Assembly: GCF_011300215.1 (NCBI RefSeq)
Contig: NZ_CP049866.1
Location: forward strand, 1,364,001 to 1,428,000
DNA: 64,000 nucleotides
Direction: 5' to 3'
Source: Nocardioides piscis
Lineage (GTDB): Bacteria; Actinomycetota; Actinomycetes; Propionibacteriales; Nocardioidaceae
Position numbers and translations under genes: made by a program. The notes beneath the pieces were generated by a model. It was given only the letters and a program-made list of their open reading frames with translations. It was not told where the DNA came from and made no database searches. Below, in pieces: positions 53,925 through 62,835 of the stretch (positions are counted from its first letter, which is position 1; each line of letters opens with the position of its first letter).

Positions 53925-55090
53925 GCCTCGTCGTCAGGATCCGCCAGGGTCGGAGGCAGCGCGAAGAGCGCGACGGTGATGTAGAACCACAGGTGCCGGT
54001 CCCAGACCATGTTCTCCAGCTGGGCGAGGGCGAAGTAGCCCATCACCCCGACGAGTGGAGCGGCCCGCACCCAGTGCTGCGGGCGGATGCCGAGGCGCAG
54101 CTGCCGCACGAGCAGGCACCCCACGGTGCTCCAGATCAGGAAGAAGCCGGCGAGCCCCAGGACGCCGCCCATGTTGGCCGCCTCGAGCACGAGGTTGTGG
54201 GCGTCCAGTCCCTGGGCGAAGCCGAGGCCGGTGAGCGGGTGCTGCCCGATCTCGGCCAGGGCGTCGCGAGCGTCCTGGATGTGCGCGGAGTTGCTCAGGT
54301 CGACCAGCCCGGTGAGCTCACCGCCGAAGATCCGGTGCAGGGTGCTGCCCGGTGGCATGAAGGGCATCGCGGCGGCCAGCGCGACCGCTCCCGCGACGGT
54401 GGCACCAGCGGCGGCATACAGCCCCCGCCGCCGCCCCAGGATGGCCAGATAGGTGGCTGCGATCAGGGTGCCGATCAGCGCCGACCGGGCTCCGGTCAAC
54501 AACTGGCCCCACAGGCAGAGCAGGCCGAGTGCCACCGCAAGGACCCGCACCTTCCAGGTGGTGGCGCTGACGAACCATCCGATCGCGAAGACGACGCCGA
54601 ACATCGTCGACACGGCCAGGTGCATCAGGTGCTCGCCAAGACCGTGGGCGCGGGCGAAGCCGGGCACGACCGGCCCGAAGACCGCCGCGACCGCGCTCAC
54701 GGCCGCGCCGGCGCAGTAACAGCCGGCCAGCCAGGTCGCGAGGCGGGGCGACGGGCGCACCACCGAGAGGGTGACGATGACGAACGGCATCCCCAGCACG
54801 AAGCGGGCCAGCCACTCCAGCTGCCACCAGCCGTCGGTCGCGACCATCCCGAGCAGCCCGCCGGCCGCCATCGTGAGGACGCCGACGAACGGAACGAGCA
54901 GTCGTGGGGGCATCCGCAGCCGCGAGAGGAACGGCAGGCAGGCCAGGCTGAGCCCGACGAGCGCCAGGTCGCCGACCGAGGCGCTGGGCGTCCATGGCCG
55001 GACGCCGTTGAGCGGCTGCAGGAAGGCGATCGCGCCCATCAGCACCCACAGCGGCGACCACGCGGCGTACACGCGCGTCACCCTACTCAC
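53828..55090 (-). CDS. O-antigen polymerase/ligase-like membrane protein (Wzy-like)
   Basis: 420 residues with 10-12 transmembrane helices. The long loop pattern HPLTGLGFAQGLDAHNLVLE matches the Wzy_C/O-antigen ligase family. It probably polymerises or transfers a lipid-linked glycan outside the membrane. GTG 55090 is chosen; upstream in-frame TTG at 55126 is less likely. The hydrophilic C-terminal tail overlaps the convergent FkbM gene by 97 bases. Confidence 0.8.
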   Translation of the reverse strand: MSRVTRVYAAWSPLWVLMGAIAFLQPLNGVRPWTPSASVGDLALVGLSLACLPFLSRLRMPPRLLVPFVGVLTMAAGGLLGMVATDGWWQLEWLARFVLGMPFVIVTLSVVRPSPRLATWLAGCYCAGAAVSAVAAVFGPVVPGFARAHGLGEHLMHLAVSTMFGVVFAIGWFVSATTWKVRVLAVALGLLCLWGQLLTGARSALIGTLIAATYLAILGRRRGLYAAAGATVAGAVALAAAMPFMPPGSTLHRIFGGELTGLVDLSNSAHIQDARDALAEIGQHPLTGLGFAQGLDAHNLVLEAANMGGVLGLAGFFLIWSTVGCLLVRQLRLGIRPQHWVRAAPLVGVMGYFALAQLENMVWDRHLWFYITVALFALPPTLADPDDEAQDPWDDQKVGNTLDRAAAPTPSSACTTATSQ

Positions 55091-55143
55091 CTGCCATACT
55101 TCCGCGCAGTCGGCAACCGGGGCCAAGGAGAAGGCAGCAATCG

Positions 55144-56163
55144 ATGTCAGTCAGCGTCTATCTGCACCGGCTCTGGCGACGTTGGCGGCTGATCGGCGCT
55201 GTCACCGCGGCCTTGCTCCTCGTTGCACTCGTCATCACGCTGACGACGCCGGTCACCTATGTCTCCGAGGCCACGCTCTATGTCGCGAGCGCCGGCGACG
55301 AGGCCGACCTCGAAGCGATCGTCGCCGACGGCGTGCAGGTCAAGGGCCGGGCGTTGTCGTATGCCGCGGTCGCCTCGTCGGAGGCCATGGCGCGGGTGGT
55401 CTCCGACGAGCTCGGCCTGGACGAGCCGCTCGACGAGACGAGCTCGAGGGTCCACACCGAGGTGCCGTTCGCGACCGTGCTGATCAACCTCGAGGCCGAG
55501 GGAGAAACGGCGCAGGAGGCCCAGGACGTGGCCCAGACGGTCGTCGACAACTACAACGACGTGCTCGCAGAGCTCGAGACTGCAGACGAGGGCGAGCTCG
55601 CCGTCGAGGTGGCCATGGTGGCGGAGCCGTCCCTCCCCGAGTCGCCGAAGTCACCACGCACACTGCTCAACCTGCTGGCCGGGCTGGTCGCGGGCCTCCT
55701 CCTCGGTGTCGGGGCGGCCGTGCTGCGGGACCTCGCGAACGACAGCGTCAGCGGGCCGACCGACCTGCGACGGCTCGGACTCGCCCCGCTGGCCGTGGTG
55801 CCGACGGGTGCCACCGTCGGCGATGAGGGTTTCGCCCGCGCGCGGGTGGGCCTGGACGCCCAGCTGGACGGCCTGGCGGGCCGCACGGTCGTCGTCACGC
55901 CGTGCAGCAGCAAGGACGTCGACCCCTCGGTGACGGCGGGGTTGCAGGCAGCCATGGCCGGCGACGGGATCACTCTCGTCGATGCCGGTCCCACGCGCGA
56001 GGTGGCCGAGGCGCGCGCGGCAGCCCGTCGCGGCGATGGTGCCGTGATCGTAGCCACGGCTGGCCGCACCTCCAGGGCCGAGCTGCGTGAGGCCGTGCTG
56101 GAGATGCAGGACGTCGGCGCCCGGGTGCTGGGGGTCGTGCTGCGCGACGAGCGCCTCGGGTGA
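55144..56163 (+). CDS. Wzz-type polysaccharide co-polymerase with degenerate kinase-like tail
   Basis: 339 residues. Two transmembrane helices (about residues 17-37 and 178-200) bracket an extracytoplasmic Wzz-like domain starting TPVTYVSEATLYVAS. The cytoplasmic tail RTVVVTPCSSKDVDPSVTAG has the fold pattern of BY-kinase/ParA domains but lacks a Walker A GKS/T. Such proteins set glycan chain length. ATG with AAGGAG upstream. Overlaps the flippase gene by 4 bases. Confidence 0.8.
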   Translation: MSVSVYLHRLWRRWRLIGAVTAALLLVALVITLTTPVTYVSEATLYVASAGDEADLEAIVADGVQVKGRALSYAAVASSEAMARVVSDELGLDEPLDETSSRVHTEVPFATVLINLEAEGETAQEAQDVAQTVVDNYNDVLAELETADEGELAVEVAMVAEPSLPESPKSPRTLLNLLAGLVAGLLLGVGAAVLRDLANDSVSGPTDLRRLGLAPLAVVPTGATVGDEGFARARVGLDAQLDGLAGRTVVVTPCSSKDVDPSVTAGLQAAMAGDGITLVDAGPTREVAEARAAARRGDGAVIVATAGRTSRAELREAVLEMQDVGARVLGVVLRDERLG

Positions 56164-57434
56164 CAGGCCCCGCTCCCGCTCGTGGGGGTCGGTGGCGCCA
56201 TCCCGCCAGCAGGGTCCTGGTGGCCTCCGTGGTGTCCCAGCTCGCGCTGGTCGTCTCGGGGCCCGTCGTGGTGCGGCTGCTCGGCGTCGAGGACCGGGGG
56301 CGTCTCGCGCTGGTCTTCGCCGTCGCGATGCTGGCCAGTCAGGTCGGGGTCCTCGGGGTGCCGGCAGCGGTCTCGTGGTTCGTGGCCTCGCGGCGGCTGG
56401 ACGCGCCTGAGCTGCTTGCGCGGCTCCAGCCGAGGTTCGCGCGTCAGGTCGGCGTCGCAGCATCCCTGTCGGCGCTGGTGGTGGTGGGTCTCGACGCGAG
56501 CGGCCGCGCGCTCCCCACGCCCTGGCTGCTGGCGTTGGTCGTCGCCGTCGGCACTGCCGGGGCGATGGTCGCCCTGCTCGGGTTCGCTGCCCTGCAGGGT
56601 CAGCAGCGGTTCGCGGCCCTCGCCTGGCTCACCCCCGTCCCGGCTGTCACCTATGCGATCACGGCGGCGGTCCTGCTCGTCCTCGACACCGGCTCGGTCG
56701 CGCTGCTGCTGGCGGTCAACCTCGCCGGTTGGGTCGTGGTCGCCGCTGCGTCCTTGGTCGTCGTACGCCGAGGTGCCGCCCTCGACCCGCCAGCAGCCGC
56801 GTCCCCGGCGCTCGAGCAGGTGGCGACCTATGGCAGGCAGGCGATGGTCGCCACGGCGGCCCCGATCGACACGCTCGGCATCGAGCAGCTGCTGCTCGGC
56901 CTGATCGCAGGGTCCTATGTCCTCGGGCTCTTCACGGTCGGATGGGCCTTCGAGACCGGGCCGGTGCTCGTCCTGGTCGCGCTGGCGAGCTTCGTCGGGC
57001 CGCGGCTCGGTGTGCTGCGGGTCGACGCCCGGGCGGCCTTCGTGCGAACGTGGCTGCTGCGCGCCCTGGCGCTCGGAGTGGTCGCGTGCCTGGCGATCCA
57101 GGCCGTGCTCGAGCCGGTCCTGCGACTCGCCTTCGGGTCCGAGGCCCTGCCGGCCCTGCCGCTCGCCCGGGTGCTCGTGGTGGCAGGCGTGCTCCTCGGG
57201 CTGCGCCGGGTCGCGGCCGCCTGCCTGGTGGGGCTGGGTCAGGCGAAGGCGGCGACCAGGTGCGAGCTGCTCGGCTTCCTCACGATGGTCGTGGTCATGC
57301 TCTCCTTGCTGATCCCCGACGCCCCGCTGACGTGGGCGGGGTGGGCGCTGGCGCTCGGCGGGGCCGTCACCCTGCTCAGCCAGGTCCTCGTGCTGCGGAG
57401 GACACTGACGCAAGCAGCAGGCGAGTCGCGGTGA
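56160..57434 (+). CDS. polysaccharide flippase (Wzx/MATE-like)
   Basis: 424 residues, about 12 transmembrane helices, with the start VLVASVVSQLALVVSGPVVV and RLLGVEDRGRLALVFAVAML typical of polysaccharide export flippases. It would turn lipid-linked sugar units to the outer face. GTG overlaps the Wzz gene stop. The 3' end overlaps the convergent glycosyltransferase gene by 59 bases. Confidence 0.85.
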   Translation: MTGPAPARGGRWRHPASRVLVASVVSQLALVVSGPVVVRLLGVEDRGRLALVFAVAMLASQVGVLGVPAAVSWFVASRRLDAPELLARLQPRFARQVGVAASLSALVVVGLDASGRALPTPWLLALVVAVGTAGAMVALLGFAALQGQQRFAALAWLTPVPAVTYAITAAVLLVLDTGSVALLLAVNLAGWVVVAAASLVVVRRGAALDPPAAASPALEQVATYGRQAMVATAAPIDTLGIEQLLLGLIAGSYVLGLFTVGWAFETGPVLVLVALASFVGPRLGVLRVDARAAFVRTWLLRALALGVVACLAIQAVLEPVLRLAFGSEALPALPLARVLVVAGVLLGLRRVAAACLVGLGQAKAATRCELLGFLTMVVVMLSLLIPDAPLTWAGWALALGGAVTLLSQVLVLRRTLTQAAGESR

Positions 57435-58449
57435 CCGATCGCTCCCAGGTGAACCTCTCGGCATACGCCCGAGCCGCTTCGCGCTGCGCCTCGGAGGAGG
57501 CGAGGGCGTCGAGGGTGGCGCGAGCGAGCTCGCTCGCGGTGAAGGCCGTCATCGCGAAGGCGTGACCGCCGGCGACCTCGAGGCAGGCGGCATCGGGACC
57601 GATGACGACCGGGACGCCTCGCCGCATGCCCTCGACGATCGGCAGCCCGAAGCCCTCGAAGTCGGAGGGGAAGACGATCGCGCTCGCCCCGGCGAGCGCT
57701 GCTTCGAACTCCTCGTCGCTCAGGTAGGGCGCCGGCTCCACGTGGAGCAGCCGCCGGCGTCGCAGCTCGGCCTCGAGGCCCGGACGACGCTCGGGCGCGA
57801 CGCCCAGGACCCGCAGCGGCGGAGCACCCGGGAGCATCGACCACGCGTCGAGGACGAGGTCGAGGTTCTTGTTGGAGTGGTGGGCGAAGGTCACGGCCGA
57901 ACCGTGCGGGGCGACGTCGGACCAGCCGTCGGCGTGGTCGGCTCCGTGATGCACCACGCTCGCCCGCCTTGACGCCGTCGCCGGGTGGAGTCGGTGCAGG
58001 TCGTCGAGGGTGCGCTGCGAGATCGCCACGAAGCCGTCGGCGAGGCGATAGCTGCGTTCGTAGGCCAGCGCGCGGCTGAGCCGGCGCACGCGGCTGAACT
58101 GGGCCGGACGGAGCTCATGGCGCAGGTCGTGCACGACGACGACGAGCGGGACACCGGGGTGCAGGAGGGTCGTGGCGGGGTGGGCGGCGAGCACCGCGTC
58201 GGGTGACAGGTCGTCGACCAGGCGACTGACCAGCCGGGTCTGGGCGACTGGGCGGCGCAGCAGCGCCGGTGGCCGCGCCGGGACCGGATAGAGGTGCAGA
58301 CCGTTCGGGTCGACACCCTCGATGCCGTTCGCGGGCGTGAGGACGTGCAGGTCGTCGTCAGTGGTCCGGCGCCAGGCGGAGATCAGGTGTCGGGCATAGG
58401 TGTGGATGCCCCCCAGCTCGGCCCCGGTCGCGTCGATGACCAGACGCAT
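57376..58449 (-). CDS. GT4-family glycosyltransferase
   Basis: 357 residues, GT-B fold. N-terminal RLVIDATGAELGGIHTYARH and the C-terminal donor site EAALAGASAIVFPSDFEGFG followed by LPIVEGMRRGVPVV with the conserved E-x7-E arrangement. Acts on the cytoplasmic side to add a sugar to the glycan precursor; sugar unknown. ATG overlaps the acyltransferase stop by one base. Confidence 0.88.
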   Translation of the reverse strand: MRLVIDATGAELGGIHTYARHLISAWRRTTDDDLHVLTPANGIEGVDPNGLHLYPVPARPPALLRRPVAQTRLVSRLVDDLSPDAVLAAHPATTLLHPGVPLVVVVHDLRHELRPAQFSRVRRLSRALAYERSYRLADGFVAISQRTLDDLHRLHPATASRRASVVHHGADHADGWSDVAPHGSAVTFAHHSNKNLDLVLDAWSMLPGAPPLRVLGVAPERRPGLEAELRRRRLLHVEPAPYLSDEEFEAALAGASAIVFPSDFEGFGLPIVEGMRRGVPVVIGPDAACLEVAGGHAFAMTAFTASELARATLDALASSEAQREAARAYAERFTWERSVTATRLLLASVSSAARGPG

Positions 58450-59564
58450 CAGCGCACGGCCGCGCTGCGTCGGGCGGAGGGGCGCTCGACGGCGAGATAG
58501 AGGGCGAGGCCGGCGGCCAGCGAGGCGACGGTGCCGAGCACCGCAACCGTGCCGATGGCCGGGCTGTCGGTCAGGTCCAACGGTCGCACCAGCGCCCGCC
58601 ACACGAGCTCGAGGACGAGGCCGTGGACCAGATAGATGCTGTAGGACCGGGTGCCGACCCAGGCGAGGGGTCGCACGGTCAGCCAGCGCAGTGGCGCCGC
58701 GTGCGGGGCGCACAGGTCACCCCACAGCAACAGGCCCAGCACGAGCGGCGCGACCGCAGCGTCGAGGAGGTAGTAGCGGGCCTGGCTCTCGCCGAGGGTG
58801 CCGGCCGCGAACCCGACGACCCCGACGGCCAGCCCGACGGCCGCCAACGGCGCCAGGAGTCGGAGCACGACGACCGGCGTCGCGCTGGTGAGCTGTTGTC
58901 GGCGTACGCCCGAGAAGAAGGCGGCCATGAACGCGAAGACGAAGAACGGGGCCGGGTGCTGGGGGGCGAGCAGGACCACGGCGAGGGTGCCGAGGGCCGC
59001 GACGGCGAGCAACCAGCGGGGGCGCCACAGCAGGACGATCAGCGGTGCCAGGAAGTAGAGGTGGAACTCGACCGGGATCGTCCACAGCTGGTGGCTCAGC
59101 GGGACCTCGCCGGTGAAGTCGGTGATGAGCAGGAGGTCGGCTGCGACCCGCTCCCAGGTGAAGGGGAGACCGGAGTCCCAGTGGCTGCCGGAGGCGTTGC
59201 GGAGGCCGAGGAAGGCCATCGCCACCACCGTCAGGGCGACGGTCGCCCAGTACGGCGGGAGCAGGCGCCACGACCGGCGCACGAGGTAGCGCCGCAACCC
59301 CGGGCGCCAGTGCCGTCCGAGGAGATAGCCCGAGAGCACGATGAAGACCAGGACGCTCGCGCGCGCAGCGCCGCCGAGCGGGAGCACGAGCAGCCGCTGG
59401 GCGGCGGTCGGGTCGCTGGGGACGACCGTGAGCAGGGCGTGCCACCACACCACGCACAGGCAGGCGAGCGCCCGGATGCCGTCGGTCCACGGCAGCGGCG
59501 GGGGAATGGGTCGCCGGGTCGCCAACGGGTGTGTGCCGGGAGTCCGGCCGTCGGTGCTCGCCAC
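58449..59564 (-). CDS. acyltransferase family 3 membrane protein (OafA/NodX-like)
   Basis: 371 residues, ten or so transmembrane helices. Family marks: DGIRALACLCVVWWHALLTV with the catalytic-site histidine, VLVFIVLSGYLLGRHW and HQLWTIPVEFHLYFLAPLI. Likely O-acetylates the surface glycan. First gene of a two-gene minus-strand unit with the glycosyltransferase. A family B palindrome lies just upstream. Confidence 0.88.
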   Translation of the reverse strand: MASTDGRTPGTHPLATRRPIPPPLPWTDGIRALACLCVVWWHALLTVVPSDPTAAQRLLVLPLGGAARASVLVFIVLSGYLLGRHWRPGLRRYLVRRSWRLLPPYWATVALTVVAMAFLGLRNASGSHWDSGLPFTWERVAADLLLITDFTGEVPLSHQLWTIPVEFHLYFLAPLIVLLWRPRWLLAVAALGTLAVVLLAPQHPAPFFVFAFMAAFFSGVRRQQLTSATPVVVLRLLAPLAAVGLAVGVVGFAAGTLGESQARYYLLDAAVAPLVLGLLLWGDLCAPHAAPLRWLTVRPLAWVGTRSYSIYLVHGLVLELVWRALVRPLDLTDSPAIGTVAVLGTVASLAAGLALYLAVERPSARRSAAVR

Positions 59565-59600
59565 GGCGTCACCCTCTCACTCCGCGTGCGCCGATGTGGG

Positions 59601-59662
59601 GGGTAGTTCAGGACAAGACGGTCGTTTTGACGGGCTCGTGGTGACCCACTTGTCCTGAACTA
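59601..59662. repeat. palindromic element, family B, copy 3
   Basis: 62 bp. Outer arms TAGTTCAGGACAAG (59604-59617) and CTTGTCCTGAACTA (59649-59662) are perfectly complementary. The 5' half GGGTAGTTCAGGACAAGACG followed by GTCGTT is the same as copy 2 read on the minus strand. It sits between the divergent acyltransferase and epimerase genes. Confidence 0.88.
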
Positions 59663-59760
59663 TCGAGACTCACGTCACAGGGAAACCAATAAGTGGCAGA
59701 GTGACCTAACCCCCCACCCGTCGGTCACGGATGAGGGAGTGGACATGGGAGGGCTGGGAC

Positions 59761-60735
59761 ATGCGCGCGGACGTGCTGGTGGCAGGTGGTGGCGGCTTCA
59801 TCGGCGGCCACCTGGTCGGTCGGTTGCTCGCTGAGGGCAGGAACGTCCGCAGCGTCGACGTCAAACCCGTCAGCGACTGGCATCAGGTGCACGCCGATGC
59901 CGACAACCAGGTGCAGGACCTTTCCCTGCTCGATGCTGCGATGTCGGCGACCGAGGGCGTCAGCGAGGTCTACATGCTCGCCGCCGACATGGGCGGGATG
60001 GGCTTCATCGAGAACAACAAGGCCGCGTGCATGCTGTCGGTGCTGACCAGCACCCACATGCTCACATCCGCCCAGGCCCAGGGTGTCGAGCGCTACTTCT
60101 ACTCCTCGTCGGCGTGCGTCTATCCCGCCGGCCTGCAGGACACGGCCCAGGTGACGGCGCTCAAGGAGGCCGACGCCTATCCGGCCATGCCCGAGGACGG
60201 CTATGGCTGGGAGAAGCTCTTCTCCGAGCGGATGTGCCGCCACTTCCTCGAGGACTTCGGCCTGGAGACCCGCGTCGGGCGCTACCACAACGTCTACGGC
60301 CCCCACGGCACCTGGGAGGGTGGGCGCGAGAAGGCGCCGGCCGCGGTCTGCCGCAAGATCGCGCTGGCTGCCATCACGGGTCACCACGAGCTGGAGATCT
60401 GGGGCGACGGCGAGCAGACCCGCAGCTTCACCTACATCGACGACTGCCTGCAGGGCACCGACCTCGTGATGCGGGGGACGAGCCCCGACCCCGTCAACAT
60501 CGGCAGCGCCGAGCTCGTCACCGTCAACCAGCTCGTCGACATCGTCGAGCAGATCGCCGGCATCACCTGCACGCGCAGCTATCGGCTCGACGCTCCCCTG
60601 GGCGTGCGCGGGCGCAACAGCGACAACACCCTGATCGAGGAGCGCTACGGCTGGGCTCCGTCCACCACGCTCCTGGACGGCCTCGAGACCACCTACGCCT
60701 GGGTGCACGACCAGCTGAAGCGATCGCTCGGCTGA
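59761..60735 (+). CDS. NAD-dependent epimerase, GDP-mannose-3,5-epimerase-like
   Basis: 324-residue extended short-chain dehydrogenase: VLVAGGGGFIGGHLVGRLLA (NAD site), SSSACVYPAGLQ, catalytic YGWEK. The segments AADMGGMGFIENNKA and RYHNVYGPHGTWEGGREKAP match GDP-mannose-3,5-epimerases best; these make GDP-L-galactose/gulose. Bacterial relatives may epimerise other NDP-sugars. ATG 59761 has GGAGGG upstream. It likely supplies an unusual sugar to the glycan and is followed after one base by a glycosyltransferase gene. Confidence 0.82.
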   Translation: MRADVLVAGGGGFIGGHLVGRLLAEGRNVRSVDVKPVSDWHQVHADADNQVQDLSLLDAAMSATEGVSEVYMLAADMGGMGFIENNKAACMLSVLTSTHMLTSAQAQGVERYFYSSSACVYPAGLQDTAQVTALKEADAYPAMPEDGYGWEKLFSERMCRHFLEDFGLETRVGRYHNVYGPHGTWEGGREKAPAAVCRKIALAAITGHHELEIWGDGEQTRSFTYIDDCLQGTDLVMRGTSPDPVNIGSAELVTVNQLVDIVEQIAGITCTRSYRLDAPLGVRGRNSDNTLIEERYGWAPSTTLLDGLETTYAWVHDQLKRSLG

Positions 60736-60736
60736 C

Positions 60737-61938
60737 GTGCGACTGCTGGTCTTCGACTTCAGCGGACACCCCTTCCAGGCACAGCTGAGTCGCGAGCTGT
60801 CCCGCCGGGGCCACGATGTCGTCCACTCCTGGTGCGGTGCCTATGTCAGCGGGCACGGCAACCTGGTCGCAGCACCGGGTGAGACCACCCGCTTCGAGCC
60901 GATCTCGGTTGGCCGGGGATCGCCAAGACGAGCTACGTACGCCGATCGCTGCAGGAGCTGCGGATCGGGCTCGACCTCCTGCAGCTCCTGCGTCGGGCCC
61001 GCCCGGACCTGGTGCTCGTGGCCAACACCCCGATCCCGATGCTGGTGATGCTGGCCGCCTTCTTGTTCCTGCGCCGGCGGCCGTTCGTGCTCTGGCACCA
61101 GGACGTCCAGGCGGTGGCGGTGGCTCGGCTGGCCGGGACCAAGCTCTCGCCGGTCTTCGGCGTGCTGGCCCGCGTCCTGGAGTGGGGGGAGCGGTGGGGA
61201 TCGCGGCGCGCTGCGGCGATCGTCGCGATCACGCCGGCCTTCCGTGCTGTGCACGAGAAGTGGGGGACCGCGGCCAAGGTGCGGGTGATCCCCAACTGGG
61301 CGCCCCTGGACGAGATCACCCCACAGCCGCGCGCCAACGAGTGGGCCCGCTCGCACGACCTCGTCGGGGTGCAGACCCTGCTCTACAGCGGGACCCTGGG
61401 TCTCAAGCACGACCCCGAGCTGCTGGTCGAGCTGGCCCACGAGATCCGCGCCGCCGGGACGCCGGTCCGATTGGTCGTCGTCAACGAGGGCCCCGCCGAA
61501 GGGGTCGTACGTGCGGCGGCCCAGCGACTCGGCGTACCGCTCACGCTGCTTCCCTTCCAGGACTACGCCGACCTGCCCGACGTGCTCGGCACGGGCGACC
61601 TGCTCGTCGTGCTGCTGGAGCAGGATGCCGGCGAGTTCTCCGTGCCGTCCAAGACGCTGTCCTATCTCGCCGCCGGTCGGCCGGTGCTGGGGCTGATGCC
61701 GCCGGAGAACCTGGCCGCCGAGCTGGTGGCCGCCGCCGGTGGGTTCGTGGCGCCGCCGACGCGCTCCTCGCTGCCCGCCGCGGCTGGTTGGGCAGACGCC
61801 CTGCTGCGCAATCCCGACAGGCTCGCCCAGCTGGGGGCCGAGGCCCGCCAGCTCGCGGAGCGCGAGTTCTCCCTCGACGCCTGCGTTGACGTGTTCGAGG
61901 AGGTCCTCAGCCGCGCCCGGTCCGGCCGCGTGCGGTGA
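60737..61938 (+). pseudogene. GT4-type glycosyltransferase, frameshifted as sequenced
   Basis: Adding one G to the GGGG run at 60915-60918 gives a 400-residue protein with EPISVGRGGIAKTSYVRRSL bridging the break. N-terminal RLLVFDFSGHPFQAQLSREL and C-terminal GTGDLLVVLLEQDAGEFSVP and SKTLSYLAAGRPVLGL are typical of WbuB/colanic-acid-like GT4 enzymes. It follows the epimerase by one base. The 3' end overlaps the convergent methyltransferase gene by 32 bases. Confidence 0.82.
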
Positions 61939-62707
61939 TCCCGAACGTCGACGTCCACCCGAATCGCTCGCCGAGCCGCTGGAAAGCCCCGCCCTGCGTG
62001 GACCAGTAGATCCGCAGGTCGACGTCGGTGAAGTACTGCCGGAGCAGGGCGGCCAGCGCTTCCTGGTCCACCCCTTGTCGGACGGTGTGATATTCGACCA
62101 TGTCGGAGTTCAGCGTCTCGTCCCAGACCCCGCGCACTCGCCGCCAGCGCGTGGCGATGCCGCGTCTGAGATTGCCCTGCGCGACCCGCCACAGGAGATA
62201 GGACGCACGCTCGGCGGCGTGGTGGCCGCGCGGCCGGGTGGGATAGAAGGTGGGATCCATCGTGCAATAGAACGAGCCGCCCTCGGGCATCGCCTCGACG
62301 AGACGGCCGACCTCGGTCAGGTAGTCAGGGATGTGGTGGAGCACGCCGATGAAGACCAACAGGTCGCAGCCTTGGGCCACCAGGTCCGGGGTCCGCGCGC
62401 CGTCAGGGTCGTGGACGACGCGGACGTCGTCGCGATCGCCATACGTCGAAGCCAGTACGCGTGCGCTGGGCTCGCTCATCTCGGTGACGGTCACGCTGGC
62501 GCCGGCGGCCAGCATGTGGGCCGTCATCGGTCCGTGCCCGGCGCCGACCTCCACGACCCGGCACTCGCCACGCTCGCTGACGATCGCGGCGACCAGGTCG
62601 CGCAGCTCGGCCTCGATCCGGCGGCCCAGTCCGGCGTGGGTCAGGTGCGGCGAGCCATAGGCGTAGTCGCGCCCCTCGCCATAGTCGGCCTCCTGGAGCT
62701 CGGCCAT
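61907..62707 (-). CDS. class I SAM-dependent methyltransferase
   Basis: 266 residues. SAM-binding motif CRVVEVGAGHGPMTAHMLAA, acidic loop VTVTEMSEPSARVLAS and DLLVFIGVLHHIPDYLTEVG. Substrate unknown; it may modify a sugar or lipid of the neighbouring glycan locus. Single gene on the minus strand. Confidence 0.85.
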   Translation of the reverse strand: MAELQEADYGEGRDYAYGSPHLTHAGLGRRIEAELRDLVAAIVSERGECRVVEVGAGHGPMTAHMLAAGASVTVTEMSEPSARVLASTYGDRDDVRVVHDPDGARTPDLVAQGCDLLVFIGVLHHIPDYLTEVGRLVEAMPEGGSFYCTMDPTFYPTRPRGHHAAERASYLLWRVAQGNLRRGIATRWRRVRGVWDETLNSDMVEYHTVRQGVDQEALAALLRQYFTDVDLRIYWSTQGGAFQRLGERFGWTSTFGITARGRTGRG

Positions 62708-62822
62708 GCTGGGGAGTGCTCGTCGGTCACGCTCTCAGCCTATGTGCGCCCACGCCCGTCCCACATCATGGAACGGCCATCCACATCGCGAGACGATGGA
62801 ATGCCCGGGGCGGCACCGCCCT

Positions 62823-62828
62823 TAGAGT
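62823..62828 (+). promoter_or_regulatory. leaderless -10 hexamer of the leader peptide (TAGAGT)
   Basis: TAGAGT, 7 bases, then ATG 62836. The leader-peptide mRNA would begin at or next to its own start codon. Confidence 0.55.
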
Positions 62829-62835
62829 CCACATC

